From Eleginops maclovinus (lineage: Eukaryota; Chordata; Actinopteri; Perciformes; Eleginopidae), in assembly GCF_036324505.1 (NCBI RefSeq), contig NC_086362.1, forward strand, positions 5,825,043 through 5,889,042: a DNA stretch of 64,000 nt, in the 5' to 3' direction. Below the pieces are notes generated by a model. That model ran no database searches and was not told where the DNA came from. It saw nothing but the letters and a program-made list of their open reading frames with translations. The translations under genes were made by a program, and so were the position numbers. Positions 1-12,399 of this stretch are shown piece by piece. Within the stretch, counting starts at the first letter, position 1, and each line of letters begins with the position of its first letter.

Positions 1-665
1 ACATTAGTGACATAGAGTCATAGAGGAGAATGGACGCAGAGCCATGTCAGGTGAGTTTCTCTGACTCAGTGCTGGCCTATCGTTAAACTCAACTACAAAC
101 ACCACCCAGCTGACGGAGTTTCACAGAGACAGTAAACCTAGAATAGAAGCTGAGCCGCTGTGTCTTTATGTGTGATGTTTTTGTCAACAGTAATAATACA
201 GCTGAGAGAGGACACCAAGTGTTTATGTGTTTTAATAATACATTTTATTTTCTGCATGTTGCATCCTCCGAATGAATTACTCCTTTTCATTTATTTAGAT
301 GCGGCTCCAGCTCAGGAGCCAATCGTAATAGATTTTTTACAGAAATATAAGCATGTTTTTAGGAGACCTTTTCTAAAAATGTGGACATGCATTCAATGTC
401 AGCTTTCCATATCAGTACTAGGCAGCTTTAAAGACTCTGTGCTACTTTTGGTCTATCCCAAAAAAGGATTGATGCTCAGAAATTAGACTTTGGTGTCAAT
501 CAAATGTGTTAAATTAACAAAGGCTGACTTTAAATCCAGTTATCAGGGTCACAAACCATGTAGGCTTTCAAAGAGATCCTAAATCTCTGAATAGGTTACT
601 TTAACAGTAGTTGCGATCCAGGGTCTGTTTAACATGTGTCTGGGTCTCCTCTCACCTCTGTGCAG
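1..665 (+). other. slc2a4: Probable slc2a4 intron, no supported exon
   Basis: This stretch precedes the first recognisable slc2a4 exon. I searched it for the conserved first-helix exon (the segment resembling GSLQFGYNIGVINAP) and did not find it, so I read it as intron sequence with the missing exons left of the window. A short ATG-initiated piece at 30-50 followed by GTGAGT looks like a splice donor but encodes nothing GLUT-like. Confidence 0.5.
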
Positions 666-3600
666 ATCATTGAGCAGGAGTACAATGCCACATGGATCCA
701 ACGGTATGGAGAGCCCATCCCAGCAGGGACCCTCACCTCGCTCTGGTCCCTGTCCGTGGCCATCTTCTCCATTGGTGGCATGCTGTCCTCCTTCTGTGTG
801 GGCTTCGTCTCCGAGTGGCTGGGCAGGTAGGGAAACACACAGGATAGGTTTCTTCTGGAATTCTGAGATATTTGTACCATGTTCTTTTGAATGAACCCAA
901 GCTTCTGAAAAACATAAAAAACATTTGTAGTGCTCCTGATGTATTATTTTATATTTTAGTTAATGTCACTATTCAAATCACTTGCAAACAGAAAGGCTTG
1001 TGAACAGTAACACACCTAAATAATTACCGAAAATCAATATACTGTACGTACTGTAACCAAACTACCAGATCTAATACCAGAGTCATTTCTGTCTTTATTT
1101 TCGGACAATCAGGTAAATTGTTAATTGTTCCACCTCCAGGAGTCATAATACATCACTGTCTCCTTTCCACCTCTGCATGGATCCAAAATGGATCCCAATG
1201 TCCAGTCTGTCACAGGGGAAACTCTTCCCAGGATGTTCTTTGTCATCCAAGCTTCCCTCTGTAACCCGAGCTGGGATGCATGCTGGATTGCAGCCCACAT
1301 TTTGAACTGACTGAAAGGGGATCCAAACAGAGCTGGCAGCACTGGGTCAGGAGGGGTTCGGGGGGGTGGGAGCATTCAGCTTCGGGGCACTCAGGAGAAG
1401 GTCTTCCTAAAAAAAGCAATCGGACATCGATGTGGCTGATGAAGACAGTGGGAACTGCTGCGACCCCTGAGGTCAAAGGGATTTAGATGCAACTCAAGTA
1501 TCCAGTGCACAAAGAAGAGTTTATTTTTAACATTGTATCTTACTGTAAGAAGGGACATGGTGAGACATGGTGGAGAGGAAAATGTGGGGGGCACAGCTTT
1601 TACGACTGAGCAGGATGGTGTATGTGCAGAAGGCGGCTTAACCGTCACATTTATAACATCATTTTCTAAAATCGACACATATTATTTACCCACCATTTTT
1701 CAGATATGTGTTGGGACATGTTTGGCATATCTTTTGGACGTAGGGGATATAGGAAGAAAGAGTAGATGATCATTTTTGTAGGTGAATAAACATATGAGAC
1801 CCAAATTAGTATACAAAGCAGAGTAAAAAATGTTTGGAGGATCTTTAAAATATATTGATTTGTAACAAAGGAATTTTTTTCACATTTGTGATGATCATGA
1901 TCTATAAACAATTTAATTCAAATCAAGTCAAATACGTCCTACCAAAGTAACAATTGACAATTACTATTAATATCAGACTACACTACTAATTTAAGCCTTC
2001 AATATTGTTGTACAACACTGCTCTCTGGAGGCTAACAGAGGTCTGTCTAATTCACTTAGTCCCATTATATATTTGTCCCAAATGTAGGATTCTCTCTAAA
2101 ATCCTTTGACATGAAATGTGTCAAAGTACAATTTAAAATCTTTCTACAAAGGTGCTCGTCTGTGTTTTATTTCCAGGAGGAAAGGAATGCTCATAAACAA
2201 CATGTTTGCTTTCGTTGGTGGAAGTCTGATGGGGTTGTCCAAGCTCTGCCGCTCCTTTGAAATGTTGATCCTTGGCCGCTTTGTAATCGGTCTCTACTGT
2301 GGTGAGCAATCCATTATTCTCTGTTTTTTTTAGTAACGACATTTGCAGTAACATATTTAAAGGTTACTTCTGCATTTGACTTTTTTCTCATGCAATTTAT
2401 TCTCTCTGCAGGGTTGGCTTCAGGCTTGACTCCGATGTATGTCGGTGAGATAGCTCCCACAAGCCTGCGAGGGGCATTGGGGACACTGCACCAACTGGCT
2501 ATAGTCACGGGTATTCTCATAGCACAGGTAGGACAGCACACCGTCATATTAATGTGGCAGAGATTATAAAACAATTCTCTCTATTTTCTGTATATTTTGG
2601 AATAACTCTTACTTTACATTAGTTTACAATGCCCTCACACTTGGTCCCTCCCTCTATGCAGATCCTTGGTCTGGAGTCGTTACTGGGTGTTGAACACTTG
2701 TGGCCAATTCTGTTGGGTTTAGCAATCGTTCCAGCTGTTCTTCAGATGGCACTTCTGCCTTTCTGCCCAGAGAGCCCCCGCTTCCTTTACATTGTCCGCT
2801 GCCAGGAGCACCAAGCGAAGAGAGGTGAGCAAGGCTGCAATATCCATCTATACTGTTTTAGTGAGAGATACTCACAATATCTCTAAGTGTTAGATATTTT
2901 GGCTGTAGAAATGTCTGTTTTCTATTGCTTATAAAGGAACCAGATGACACTCCGTTTGTGCTGATCTCTAGTGCCAAAAAATACATTAAAAAATGTTTGA
3001 TTTTGATTGATAAAAAAAATAGTTCCATCATGAATTTCTCACAACAAGTCTTCAATTATCTTGAGGAACCGGATCTTTATATAAGGAAAGAGAAACTGCT
3101 GTTGAGTTGTTTTTTTATGTATTCTCTTCCTATACTGTATCTCAGAGAATGCACACATCTCTACAGCCAATATCTCCAACCATGCTGTACAATAAGACAT
3201 TCAGTAATATGTATGGGTCTGAATGTACTAGGACAGGTGTCTAAAAGGTCCCAAAACTCATATAGAATATGCTAATCAAACATAAAGACCTTTTGAATAT
3301 CAGGACTTACATGCCTCTTTGTGCAGGACTGAGGAGGTTAACGGGGAGACAGGAAGTGAGCAGTATGTTGGCGGAGATGAAGGAAGAGAAGAGGAAGATG
3401 GACATGGAGAGGAAGGTGTCCATCCTGGAGCTCTTTCGCTCTACGCTCTACCGGCAGCCCATCATTATCTCCATCATGCTGCAGCTCTCCCAGCAGCTGT
3501 CTGGGGTCAATGCTGTACGTGTTATTAAATTCCACTTCACAGTATTCCTTAATTACATTTTTAGTTGTACCAATGACATCAATTCAATTTGCATAGAGTC

Positions 3601-5106
3601 TCGAAAAGGATAGTGAATCAGTGCTGTATAATATGACAGCATTTTGATCTGTTTCCCCCTCTGGTCAGATTTTTTACTACTCCACCAGTATCTTCATGAA
3701 GGCAGGAGTCCAGAGTCCAGTCTATGCCACCATAGGAGCAGGCGTGGTGAACTGTGCCTTCACTGTGGTCTCGGTTAGTAACATGTCTCTGATTTCTAAT
3801 ATCTCTAACACTGCAGGTTCTTCTTGTGCCTGCCTCTCAAACATTCCTGCGTTCAAAAAGGTCAAGTTTGGTTTAACAGGTCAAGATGTTTCAATGTCGA
3901 AATATTGCTTAAGAAGCAGGACTTGTAGCATTACTCTTTGGTCTGTCCACTATTTGCTGGTGATCCGCCACCATGTGGTTGCGTGTGATAATTGCTTGAA
4001 ATTTGGTATAAAAATGAATATCCTCCTCAAGAAGAGTTGTCAAGACTTTGATGATCCCCTCACATTTCATCTAGCGCCATCAGCAGATCACCATTGTTAT
4101 TAGCTTAAGATAAAGTTGGTAATTGGCCAAAATTAGCTCAATGTTAGCATGCAAACAGGGTCAACATTAAATCTGCTAGTATCAGCATCAACATGTTAGC
4201 ATTGTTAGTGTTTGGCTCAAAGGATCACTGTTAAAGGGACTGTTAGCATAAATACAAAATCTAGCTTTTTTTCTCAATGAAGCATATTGCAGAACAAACT
4301 AGGTGGACACCTTAAGCAACTTAAGTAGAAAATGTAAGAGAATATCTCCTGAGAATAATTAATTTTCTTGTTATGCAGCTCTTCCTGATAGAGAGGATGG
4401 GTCGGCGGACACTCCACATGCTGGGACTTGGTGGGATGTCCATCTGTGCCGTCATCATGACCATGGCTCTTGCTTTGTTGGTCAGTCTCTGCAGAGAAGC
4501 AAGCATTCTTCCACTGTTTTTGATGTTGTCTGTACAAACCACTGAACCTCTTTTCCTCCCACCTGATAGGAGCGTGTTCCTTGGATGAGTTACATCAGCA
4601 TGCTGGCCATCTTTGGTTTTGTGGCCTTCTTTGAAATCGGTCCGGGTCCCATCCTTGGTTCTTCGTAGCTGAGCTCTTCTCTCAGGGTCCAAGACCGGCT
4701 GCCATGGCTGTGGCCGGCTTCTCCAACTGGACCGCTAACTTCATCATTGGCATGTGCTTCCCATCTGTTGCTGTGAGTATAACTTACCTTGATGATGTTG
4801 GGGATATATTCCACACTAATAAGCATGGTCTACTTATTCTCCTAATTGTAATCTGCACTTCTTCCCATCCTCTCCCAGGACGCGACCGGGCCGTACGTCT
4901 TCCTGATCTTCGCAGCACTCCTCATCTTCTTCCTAATCTTCACATTCTTCCTTGTGCCAGAGACCAGGGGCAAAACTTTCGACCAGATTGCAGCAAACTT
5001 CCAACAGCGCTCTTCAGGAATGATGGATATGGACCTGGATCTGGACATGGATCTGGACAAGCCCAGCACTGAGCTGGACTATTTGGGGGAGGAAAGCAAC
5101 CACTGA
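666..5106 (+). CDS. slc2a4: Insulin-responsive facilitative glucose transporter GLUT4 (5' partial, one frameshift)
   Basis: Twelve-helix sugar transporter of the major facilitator family that carries glucose down its gradient across the plasma membrane. Exons seen: 666-826, 2177-2301, 2412-2527, 2662-2824, 3327-3514, 3669-3773, 4379-4480, 4570-4772 and 4879-5106; phases agree at every junction but one. Class I hallmarks are present: the QLSQQLSG segment with the QLS motif, the ERMGRRTLH loop, GPGPI and [10 protein letters not shown]. The C-terminus contains [10 protein letters not shown], which I recognise as the GLUT4 tail rather than that of GLUT1 or GLUT3. The exon for the N-terminus and first membrane helix is not in the window, so the start lies upstream. 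Exon 4570-4772 is 203 nt where phase requires 204, giving an in-frame TAG at 4666-4668. The downstream sequence is conserved in the shifted frame, so sequence error or a recent mutation is more likely than old decay. Confidence 0.93.
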
Positions 5107-6290
5107 GGGGTCTCCGTCTGTAGAGAAATGGGACTGTTTTTAGCTTGGGATGAACTGTGTATGTGGGTCTGAATTATTATTTTCTGACATGTATATTGAG
5201 GTTAATTGATGTATTCATATAGATTGTGGTGCCAAAGCAGTGTTAAAGGTGTGTGATAAGTGTCCCATTTCTGGTACCACTGCAATATCAGGTTACCAAT
5301 GGAGCCTTGACAAACAGGAGACTCCTGTAATATAAAGAATTGTTGAGGCATTGCCTGCGCATGTGGTGGGATGTTATTCCATGGTGATGCACTCTGTGGC
5401 AATATTGACAGAAGACAGCGGTGGAGAGACTTTGGGATTCCTGCACTTTATCTACAGAGACATCAATAGGTATTCAGAGTTTGGATACACCCCCCCCCCC
5501 CTCCTTCAAGAATAACATATACATCAAGTACATCATCATGGTGTGCTTGCATACTTTGTAATTAGGCTGGGAACACTCATTTGTAAATGTGAGAGATTGA
5601 AACATCATTTAGATCCTAATAGAAAATCTGTGTCGACTCAGCCAAAGCAAAGTGCAATCACAATATATATTTCTGATCATGAGAAACGTATTGCACAACC
5701 CGCAGAAATGCTACTGTAAAAGAAATTCTATTTTAGTACTCCATGTGTACATAGTGTTTTATTCGGGTGTTGATATTAAGGTATGAGGGTCTAAATGTTG
5801 TAATTCTTTATGCACTCCAGTGGTTGTTTGGTGATGTAAACAGAAGCCTGTTGCACTAGACTAGAGAGAGTTGTGCAATTGAACAGGCTGCCTGTTTAGA
5901 GTAGATTATTATTCTGTATTGTGTACATGTGTGCCGTTTGCTGTCTATTCTTTATTGGTGTGTATCACTACCTTCTGAAGATGTGTATTGAGGGTGTTAA
6001 GTGAGGACCTGTTATTATGATGCTGCTGTAAATACGGTTACTGAAAACACCTGTGAAGATCTCCAGCAATTTCAAGGAATCCATTTTTTTTTTTTTACAC
6101 AAATGCAGACAAAATTAGTATCTTTAAATGTGCACCCTATTCATGAAGAAATCAGGACTGCAACTTGAGATTTGCAAACATGATTTATTAATTAACATTT
6201 CAACTACTGACATTGCACATATCCCCTCCAAAGAAAAAGCACACACAAATAAGTAAAACAAAGAATAAAGACTGACTTTTTAAATCAATC
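5107..6290 (+). other. slc2a4: slc2a4 3' untranslated region
   Basis: No open frame of interest follows the slc2a4 stop. The first canonical AATAAA on this strand that I noticed is at 6264-6269, which would place the 3' end near 6285. A variant hexamer around 5327 could end a shorter form. It meets the ybx2 transcript end from the other strand, whose candidate signal is TTTATT at 6184-6189. Confidence 0.45.
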
Positions 6291-7654
6291 TATCCTCAAC
6301 TGAGGAGATGAAGGGTGTAGCATGTTTTTATAAGAATTTATTGGAGGTGGCAACAGAACATAACGGACTCCCACAATGCACCACCAACCTCACACCTGCT
6401 TGGTTTTTCTCCTCTTCAACCACATTTTAAAAAATGTAAATAAAAATCAAGGTTGGTTCCTCTATAAACTACTTGATGCGTCCCGTCCAGGCAATTAAAG
6501 AAAACACCTTTTTTAATTTAAAGGGGGGTTGGAATAACTGGGTTACCAAGCAGATTTTCTATTATCATTTCCCATGTTTTTTTTTTTAAAGACGCAGTTA
6601 CAATGTCTAAATATGCATCCAAAACTACCTTTATCCCCCATTTCCCTACCTCATCCCTGTCCAGAAATCAGTTACTAGACGGGACAACACAAGACAAAAT
6701 GAGAGGGGTGGGGGCCTGAGGGATGACAGCAAGACAGGCTGGGTTGGAGGGGGGGGTGGGGGGGGGAGAGCAGTGCATGTGTTCTGAAATAAGTCCAGTC
6801 CTCCAACCCTAGGACCTACAGAAAAGGAGAATAAAAAAAACCCACATGGGAGAGGATTGAAAGAACAGTACAGAGACAAAGACAAAGACATCTGGAATCC
6901 GTGTTCATAGAGTTTAAGCTATTACTCTGAAAAGCCCTGTATTAACATAGGCTGACTCCTAAATCTCACCTTTCCTTTAATACCATCACTTAATCGTGAA
7001 AATCCATCCATCAGAACATATTCAAATGCAGCTTGTTCAGAACTTTCTAAATAAGTTGTTTGAGGAACACCGAAAAAACTGAAACGTTGACTAGGTTAGT
7101 TGAAATCAATACTATTAGTTTTAATAAGGTTCAACTTAATATTATTGCCTTCAACTAACCAAATACAGTTATGTGAAATTTGTCGACATAATACAGTTAA
7201 TTAGAGTCAACGTTTCAATTTCAGTAAACTTTGGTAGCTTAACTTCGAGGGCAACAGCACAGTAGTACGGCCTCTGAAGCATATTTGTACTGCTTTACCT
7301 TGTGTTGGAAACTGAATCAATTGTATAAATGTAAATGTAATAAATACTTAAAAGGAGCTGACATCAAAAGAGCCAAACAACCATCTTAACGTACGTCTCC
7401 TCGCCCTCTGAAAGAAGCGAGCCAATGAGGCTCCTGTATCTGAATAGGAAGTGCAACCCTATAACCCCATGTCCACCACCCTGCTTCACCCACCTCTTAC
7501 CAAGGGTTACAGGACTGTCCTCTCACGAGCATCACTCTGTTGGTGCTGGGTCTGTTGTGGCAGCTCCCTGCTTTGGCCAAAAACAATTTAGATATTACAC
7601 TGGTGATCATACAGATTAGAGAGCAGTTGAAAAAAGGTACTTTTAACATCTTAC
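6170..7654 (-). other. ybx2: ybx2 3' region (terminal exon and 3' UTR, unresolved)
   Basis: The stretch holds the end of ybx2. Candidate reverse-strand poly(A) signals appear as TTTATT at 6184-6189 and near 6337. A possible acceptor lies near 6815-6825, but none of the frames it opens resembles a Y-box protein tail. C-rich low-complexity sequence sits at 6747-6766. Confidence 0.35.
7080..7217. repeat. Nested inverted repeat (possible foldback element)
   Basis: An outer 13-bp perfect inverted repeat pairs 7080-7092 (TGAAACGTTGACT) with 7205-7217 (AGTCAACGTTTCA). An inner 11-bp pair joins 7094-7104 with 7150-7160. The similarity continues weakly outside the outer arms. This could be a small degenerate transposon or a hairpin in the 3' region of ybx2; no target-site duplication was evident. 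Confidence 0.5.
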
Positions 7655-10600
7655 CTCGGGTGATTTTGGCTTTTCAGGAGATGTTTTAGGGGAGGACTTG
7701 GGTGATTTTGTTGTGGACTTAAGGTCACCTGGTTTGGAGGTTGGAGGAGGGGTACCAGGCTCTGAAGCAGACTTCTCTGTATCATTCTGCAATGTGTGCA
7801 AGTAAGATACGAAGTTTGCAATAGCAAACCATAAGTTAAACTTTCAGGGAATTATCCCAAATGGCTTTCAATCTAAAACAGAATCGACCCAGTGATGTTT
7901 AAATTACTGTATACCACAAGGTCACATGACACAATTGAAGAAACAGTGGGGCAGCATCAGCCAATATTGTAAAACACTGCGCTGTCAACTATACCAATGA
8001 CATTACTTTTTTACTTGAGGCAAGCTGGAGAACAGCCATGTACAATATATTTAAAGAAAAGCTTTTAAATTTAAAAGCTTAGCTTTATGTGTTGCATATA
8101 CTCTGCACTTGCAAGTCGAGTTCAATTTATGAACTTTGAACTCTAAGTTTACAACTAGCTCATATATCACTTGATGCACTTTACAATCTTCTTACTCACT
8201 TTCGAGGTCGAGGACTCAGAGTTCCTCGTCCTTCGACGTCTAGTCTGGGGGCGTTGTTGCTTCTGGTCCTCAGCTACTTCTCCGTTGGTCTGGGGGCCCT
8301 CAGAGGACTCCATCTGCTTCACTTTTACTTCATGCTCCTGGCTCTTTTCTGGAGTAGCCTGCTCAACGTCTGCAGCCTGCTCAGCAGGTGTCCGTGGACG
8401 GAACGGCCTGTGACAGAGGACATGGTGAAAGTCAGCTTTTCAGTTTTTTTATTTGGAAACATAAAAATGTAAACGTCATGTCACCTGCGGTATGGGCGCC
8501 AGAATCTGCGCTGTTGAGGTCGCTGTGTTTCGTCGCCCTCTGCCACTCCGTTCTTTTGCTCTCCAGCCTCACCCTGACATGAGAAAATCAAAACTCTCTT
8601 CAATCCAAAAGCTGCTAGACACTTATTGAACTTTGGGATCTGGTCAAAGGTTGTTGTACAGTATCTCACAAAAGTGAGTACATCCCTCACATTTTTCTAA
8701 ATATTTTTATTATATCTTTTCATGGGACAACACTGAAGATATGACACGTTGATACAATGTACAGTAGTCAGTGTACAGCTTGTTTAACAGTGTAAATTTG
8801 CTGTACCCTCAAAATAACTCAACACAGCCATTAATGTCAAAGCCGCTGGCAACAAAAGTGAGTACACCCCTTAGTGAAAATGGCCAAACTGTGCCCAAAG
8901 TGTCAATATTTTGTGTGGCCACCATTATTTTCCAAAATTGCCTTAACTCTCTTAGGCATGGAGTTCACTAGAGCTTCACAGGTTGCCTCTGGAATCCTCT
9001 TCCACTCCTCCATTACGACATCCCGGAGCTGGTGGATGTTAGAGACCTTGCTCTCCTCCACCTTCCATTTGAGGATGCCCTACAGATGCTCAATAGGGTT
9101 TAGGTCTAGAGACAGGCTTGGCCAGTCAATCACCTTTACCCTCAGTTTCTTTAGCAAGGCAGTGGTCATCTTGGAGGTCTGTTTGGGGTCGTTATCATGT
9201 TGGAATACTGCCCTGCGGCCCAGTTTCCGAAGGGAGGGGATCATGCTCTGCTTCAGTATGTCACAGTACATGTTGGCATTCATGGTTCCCTCAATGAACT
9301 GCAGCCCCAAACCATGACACTCCCACCACCATGCTTGACTGTAGGCAAGACACCCTTGTCTTTGTACTCCTCACCTGGTCGCTGCCACACATGCTTGACA
9401 CCATCTGAACCAAATAAGTTTATCTTGGTCTCATCAGACCACAGGACATGGTTCCAGTAATCCATGTCCTTAGTCTGCTTGTCTTCAGCAAACTGTTTTC
9501 GGGCTTTCTTGTGCATCATCTTTAGAAGACGCTTCTTTCTGGGACGACAGCCATGCAGACCAATTTGATACAGTGTGCGGCGTATGGTCTGAGCACTGAC
9601 AGACTGACCCCCCACCCCTTTAACCTCTGCAGCAATGCTGGCAGCAGTCATAGGTCTATTTTCAAGAGACAACCTCTGGATGCGACGCTAAGCACGTGTG
9701 TCAACTTCTTTGGTCGACCATGGCGAGGCCTGTTCTGAGTGGAAGCTGTCCTGTTAAACCGCTGTATGGTCTTGGCCACAGTGCTTCAGCTCAGTTTCAC
9801 GGTGTTGGCAATCTTCTTATAGCCTACGCCATCTTTATGTAGAGCAATTATTCTTTTTTTCCAATCCTCAGAGAGTTCTTTGCCATGAGGTGCCGTGTTG
9901 AACTTTCAGTGACCATTATGAGAGCGATAACACCAAATTTAACACACCTGCTCCCAATTCACACCTGAGACCTTGTAACACTAACGAGTCACATGACACC
10001 GGGGAGGGAAAATTGCTAATTGGGCACAATTTGGCCATTTTCACTTGTACTCACTTTTGTTGCCAGCGGTTTAGACATTAATGGTTGTGTGTTGAGTTAT
10101 TTTGAGGGCACACCAAATTTACACTGTTATACAAGCTGTACACTGACTGCTGTACATTGTATCAAAGTGTCATATCTTCAGTGTTGTCCCATGAAAATAT
10201 ATAATAAAATATTTACAAAAATGTGAGGGGTCACTTTTGTGAGATACTGTACATTTTTCCCTGTGCCAACCCTTCTCTTTCAGCTTACATCTTGAGCCTC
10301 TGGCCGTGGTCTGCGGGGCCTCCGGCGGCGCTGCTGAGGTTTCCCTCCATCATTTTCTCCTGATCCTTCGCCCTCAACAGCCGATGACTGACCATCAGCG
10401 TTTTTCTCATCGTCAGGCCTTGGGCTCCGGGGGAAGAACCGCCGACGGAAGCGACGTTTGTTGGGTGCATAGCGGCTACCTTTCACAGGAACACCGCCTG
10501 GACCGGTTACATTGGCTGCTTCTGAGCCCTGTGGGACACCAAAGAAATGGGAAAAGTATAGAAAGCAGCAGATCTTGAAACCATTTTCATAATGCCATAC

Positions 10601-12057
10601 TACCAAATGGATTCCCAGAGTCTTACCTTGGTGGCTTCAATCACATCAAACTCTACTACTTCCCCATCTCCGACACTGCGGAGGAACTTCCTAGGGTTGT
10701 TTTTCTTGATAGCAGTCTGAAGAGACAGATTTAACATCAAAGAATGGTTCCAAATAAATCCATTAACATTAATTCAAGAAAATGCCCTTCACCTTACCTG
10801 ATGTACGAACACATCTTCTTTGGTATCATTTCTGTGATAAATAAAACCTGATTAACTTTGGATTTATTGAGGACAATTACAGACAACTTTGAAGATGCAC
10901 TAAAATTGCAAAGAAATGCAGATACCCTTTTGAAGAAACACAATACCTGTTTATGAAGCCATATCCATTACGCACATTGAACCACTTCACTGTGCCTTGG
11001 ACCAAGGTGGCTACAATAAAAGGTAGCACATGATTAAATATGTAATGCAGTGACATTTCACATAAGACAGTTTTACAGAACACAATATAGGCCTCTTATC
11101 TTGCTTATATCAATGGCAGCCTTGCTTACAACAAGAAAAAGGGAGCTGTGTGTGTCAATCATTAACTGGTAGACCTTGAAACCAGGTCTGCACCAGGTCA
11201 CGAGGAAGGAAGGGGGCATGCTAAACAACAACGCTATGTTTGTCCTTTTTCCGAAATGGTGACAAAAATATGAATTGTCCCCCTTTCAAGACAAATTCGT
11301 CTGAAAAAAATATCACTTCAATGCGTTTAATTGGGACGCAAGCTCCTCAATTATGTGCACCTGAGCGCGTGCAAAACCGGGTGGTAGCGCACTACAGCTG
11401 ATAAAGAGGAAATGTAGGTCATGTGTTCAAACTGTTAAACAAACTTAAACAAATATTGAGCTTTTATTTTTTCCTTCTTAGTGTAAAAAAACTAAATGAA
11501 GCCCCTTCAAAATGTGTGCAAAAAAAAGTAGGAAGAATCAGCTGTGAGTAGTGATCTAATTTGAGGTCAACTATGAGCCGAATTACAGAAAGTGTGCCAA
11601 TAAAAGCCCCTAAGTGTGTTTAGGTTTTACAATAGAAGTATGCCTTTGTTGGTATAAACAATTACTTCCTATGTGCAAAATCAGGACACGTGTTTCTCCA
11701 AAAACGCAACACAGATTCTTGATCGGCCGTCATACTTCCATTAGTTGGCACTTTTTAAAAACCATTACCTTGCAAAAGTTTACACTAACAAAAAAAACGA
11801 CATAAAAAGTGTCATTGTCTACATGAGTTGCAAAACTATGCAAATTATGCTGAATCGACATAAATCTGTTTATCACACTCACATCGATAAAACATGGATT
11901 CAAAGTAAAGATTCCAGACTGCTGAATAACCTGACACTCACACATCTGTAGGCTATCAGAAGGACTCTCTTCCCTCACCTATGATTTTCCTCTCCGGCTG
12001 TGGCTCATCCTCCACAGGTGCCGGCAGTGGAGCGCTCGGCGGCTCGGTGTCGGTCAT
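7655..12057 (-). CDS. ybx2: Y-box binding protein 2-like cold-shock-domain RNA/DNA-binding protein (last exon not resolved)
   Basis: Y-box proteins bind single-stranded nucleic acid through a cold-shock domain, and germ-cell YBX2 packages and represses maternal mRNA. Minus-strand exons: 12057-11979, 11010-10947, 10831-10798, 10716-10627, 10528-10289, 8573-8485, 8407-8200 and 7786-7655, all phase-compatible. The cold-shock domain spans residues about 27-100 and includes [23 protein letters not shown] and [15 protein letters not shown]. It is followed by the YBX2-like [12 protein letters not shown] and then alternating acidic and arginine-rich islands ([26 protein letters not shown]). The Ser/Pro/Lys-rich exon 7786-7655 is unusual. 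I could not find a convincing terminal coding exon below 7655, so the stop codon is unplaced. YBX1 is the alternative name; the post-domain sequence and linkage to eif5a and slc2a4 favour ybx2. Confidence 0.88.
8657..10251 (-). mobile_element. Tc1-like DNA transposon with long terminal inverted repeats, inactive
   Basis: A 1595-bp element bounded by TA lies inside the ybx2 intron between exons 10528-10289 and 8573-8485. Both ends begin TACAGTATCTCACAAAAGTGA and the inverted repeats run about 205-212 bp (8657 to about 8868, and about 10045-10251). Each repeat has a second GGCAACAAAAGTGAGTAC copy at its inner end, the inverted/direct-repeat layout of many fish Tc1 elements. This is a cut-and-paste element; the remains of its transposase are read on the minus strand, annotated separately. 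Confidence 0.95.
9080..9893 (-). pseudogene. Tc1-type transposase, degenerate
   Basis: Reads on the minus strand from about 9893. The N-terminal paired-like DNA-binding part starts [20 protein letters not shown] and hits a stop shortly after IANTVKLS. The central part (9672-9280) carries the first catalytic Asp in [14 protein letters not shown] and the [10 protein letters not shown] motif. The frame then shifts near 9300. The C-terminal part (9310-9080) carries the second Asp in DNDPKQTS and the Glu in LDLNPIEHL. The DDE-type catalytic residues are visible, but the stop and the frameshift mean no intact enzyme is encoded here. Confidence 0.93.
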
Positions 12058-12399
12058 GCTCGCTGTCGGAATACTTCGGTATCACTCCGCAGGCCCCTCC
12101 CCCTGGCTCTTTGCGAAACTTTTCTCTTCTTCTTCTTCTTCTTTTGGGTTTTGCGGCAGTTGGCATCCTTGATGTTGCATTAGTGCCTCCCTGTGGATGC
12201 GGTGTATTAGTACAGGGGATCATATCAAATCAAATGGCTTATTTTCTGCCCTCTACTCTGGCTCCACACTCAGGTAGCTACACTTCTTACAAGGGCCTCT
12301 AAATGCCCTGCACCTAAAATATTACTTATTGTCATTGTGTAATAATATGTCACAGTTAAATGAACCTGGTCACTTGGACTGATAAATGATCATACATTA

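Noticed and set aside
30..50. ATG-initiated MDAEPCQ followed by GTGAGT, looking like slc2a4 exon 1
   Set aside because: The helix-1 exon that should follow is absent before 666, and the residues do not resemble a GLUT4 N-terminus.
160..486. 108-residue open frame in the slc2a4 upstream region
   Set aside because: No start context, splice support or recognisable similarity; hydrophobic AT-rich translation typical of chance.
6646..6891. Minus-strand frame as the last exon of ybx2
   Set aside because: Translation is hydrophobic and polyproline without Y-box features; the splice choice needed is arbitrary.
8874..9738. Plus-strand open frames across the Tc1 element
   Set aside because: They are the antisense of the transposase, which is clearly on the minus strand.
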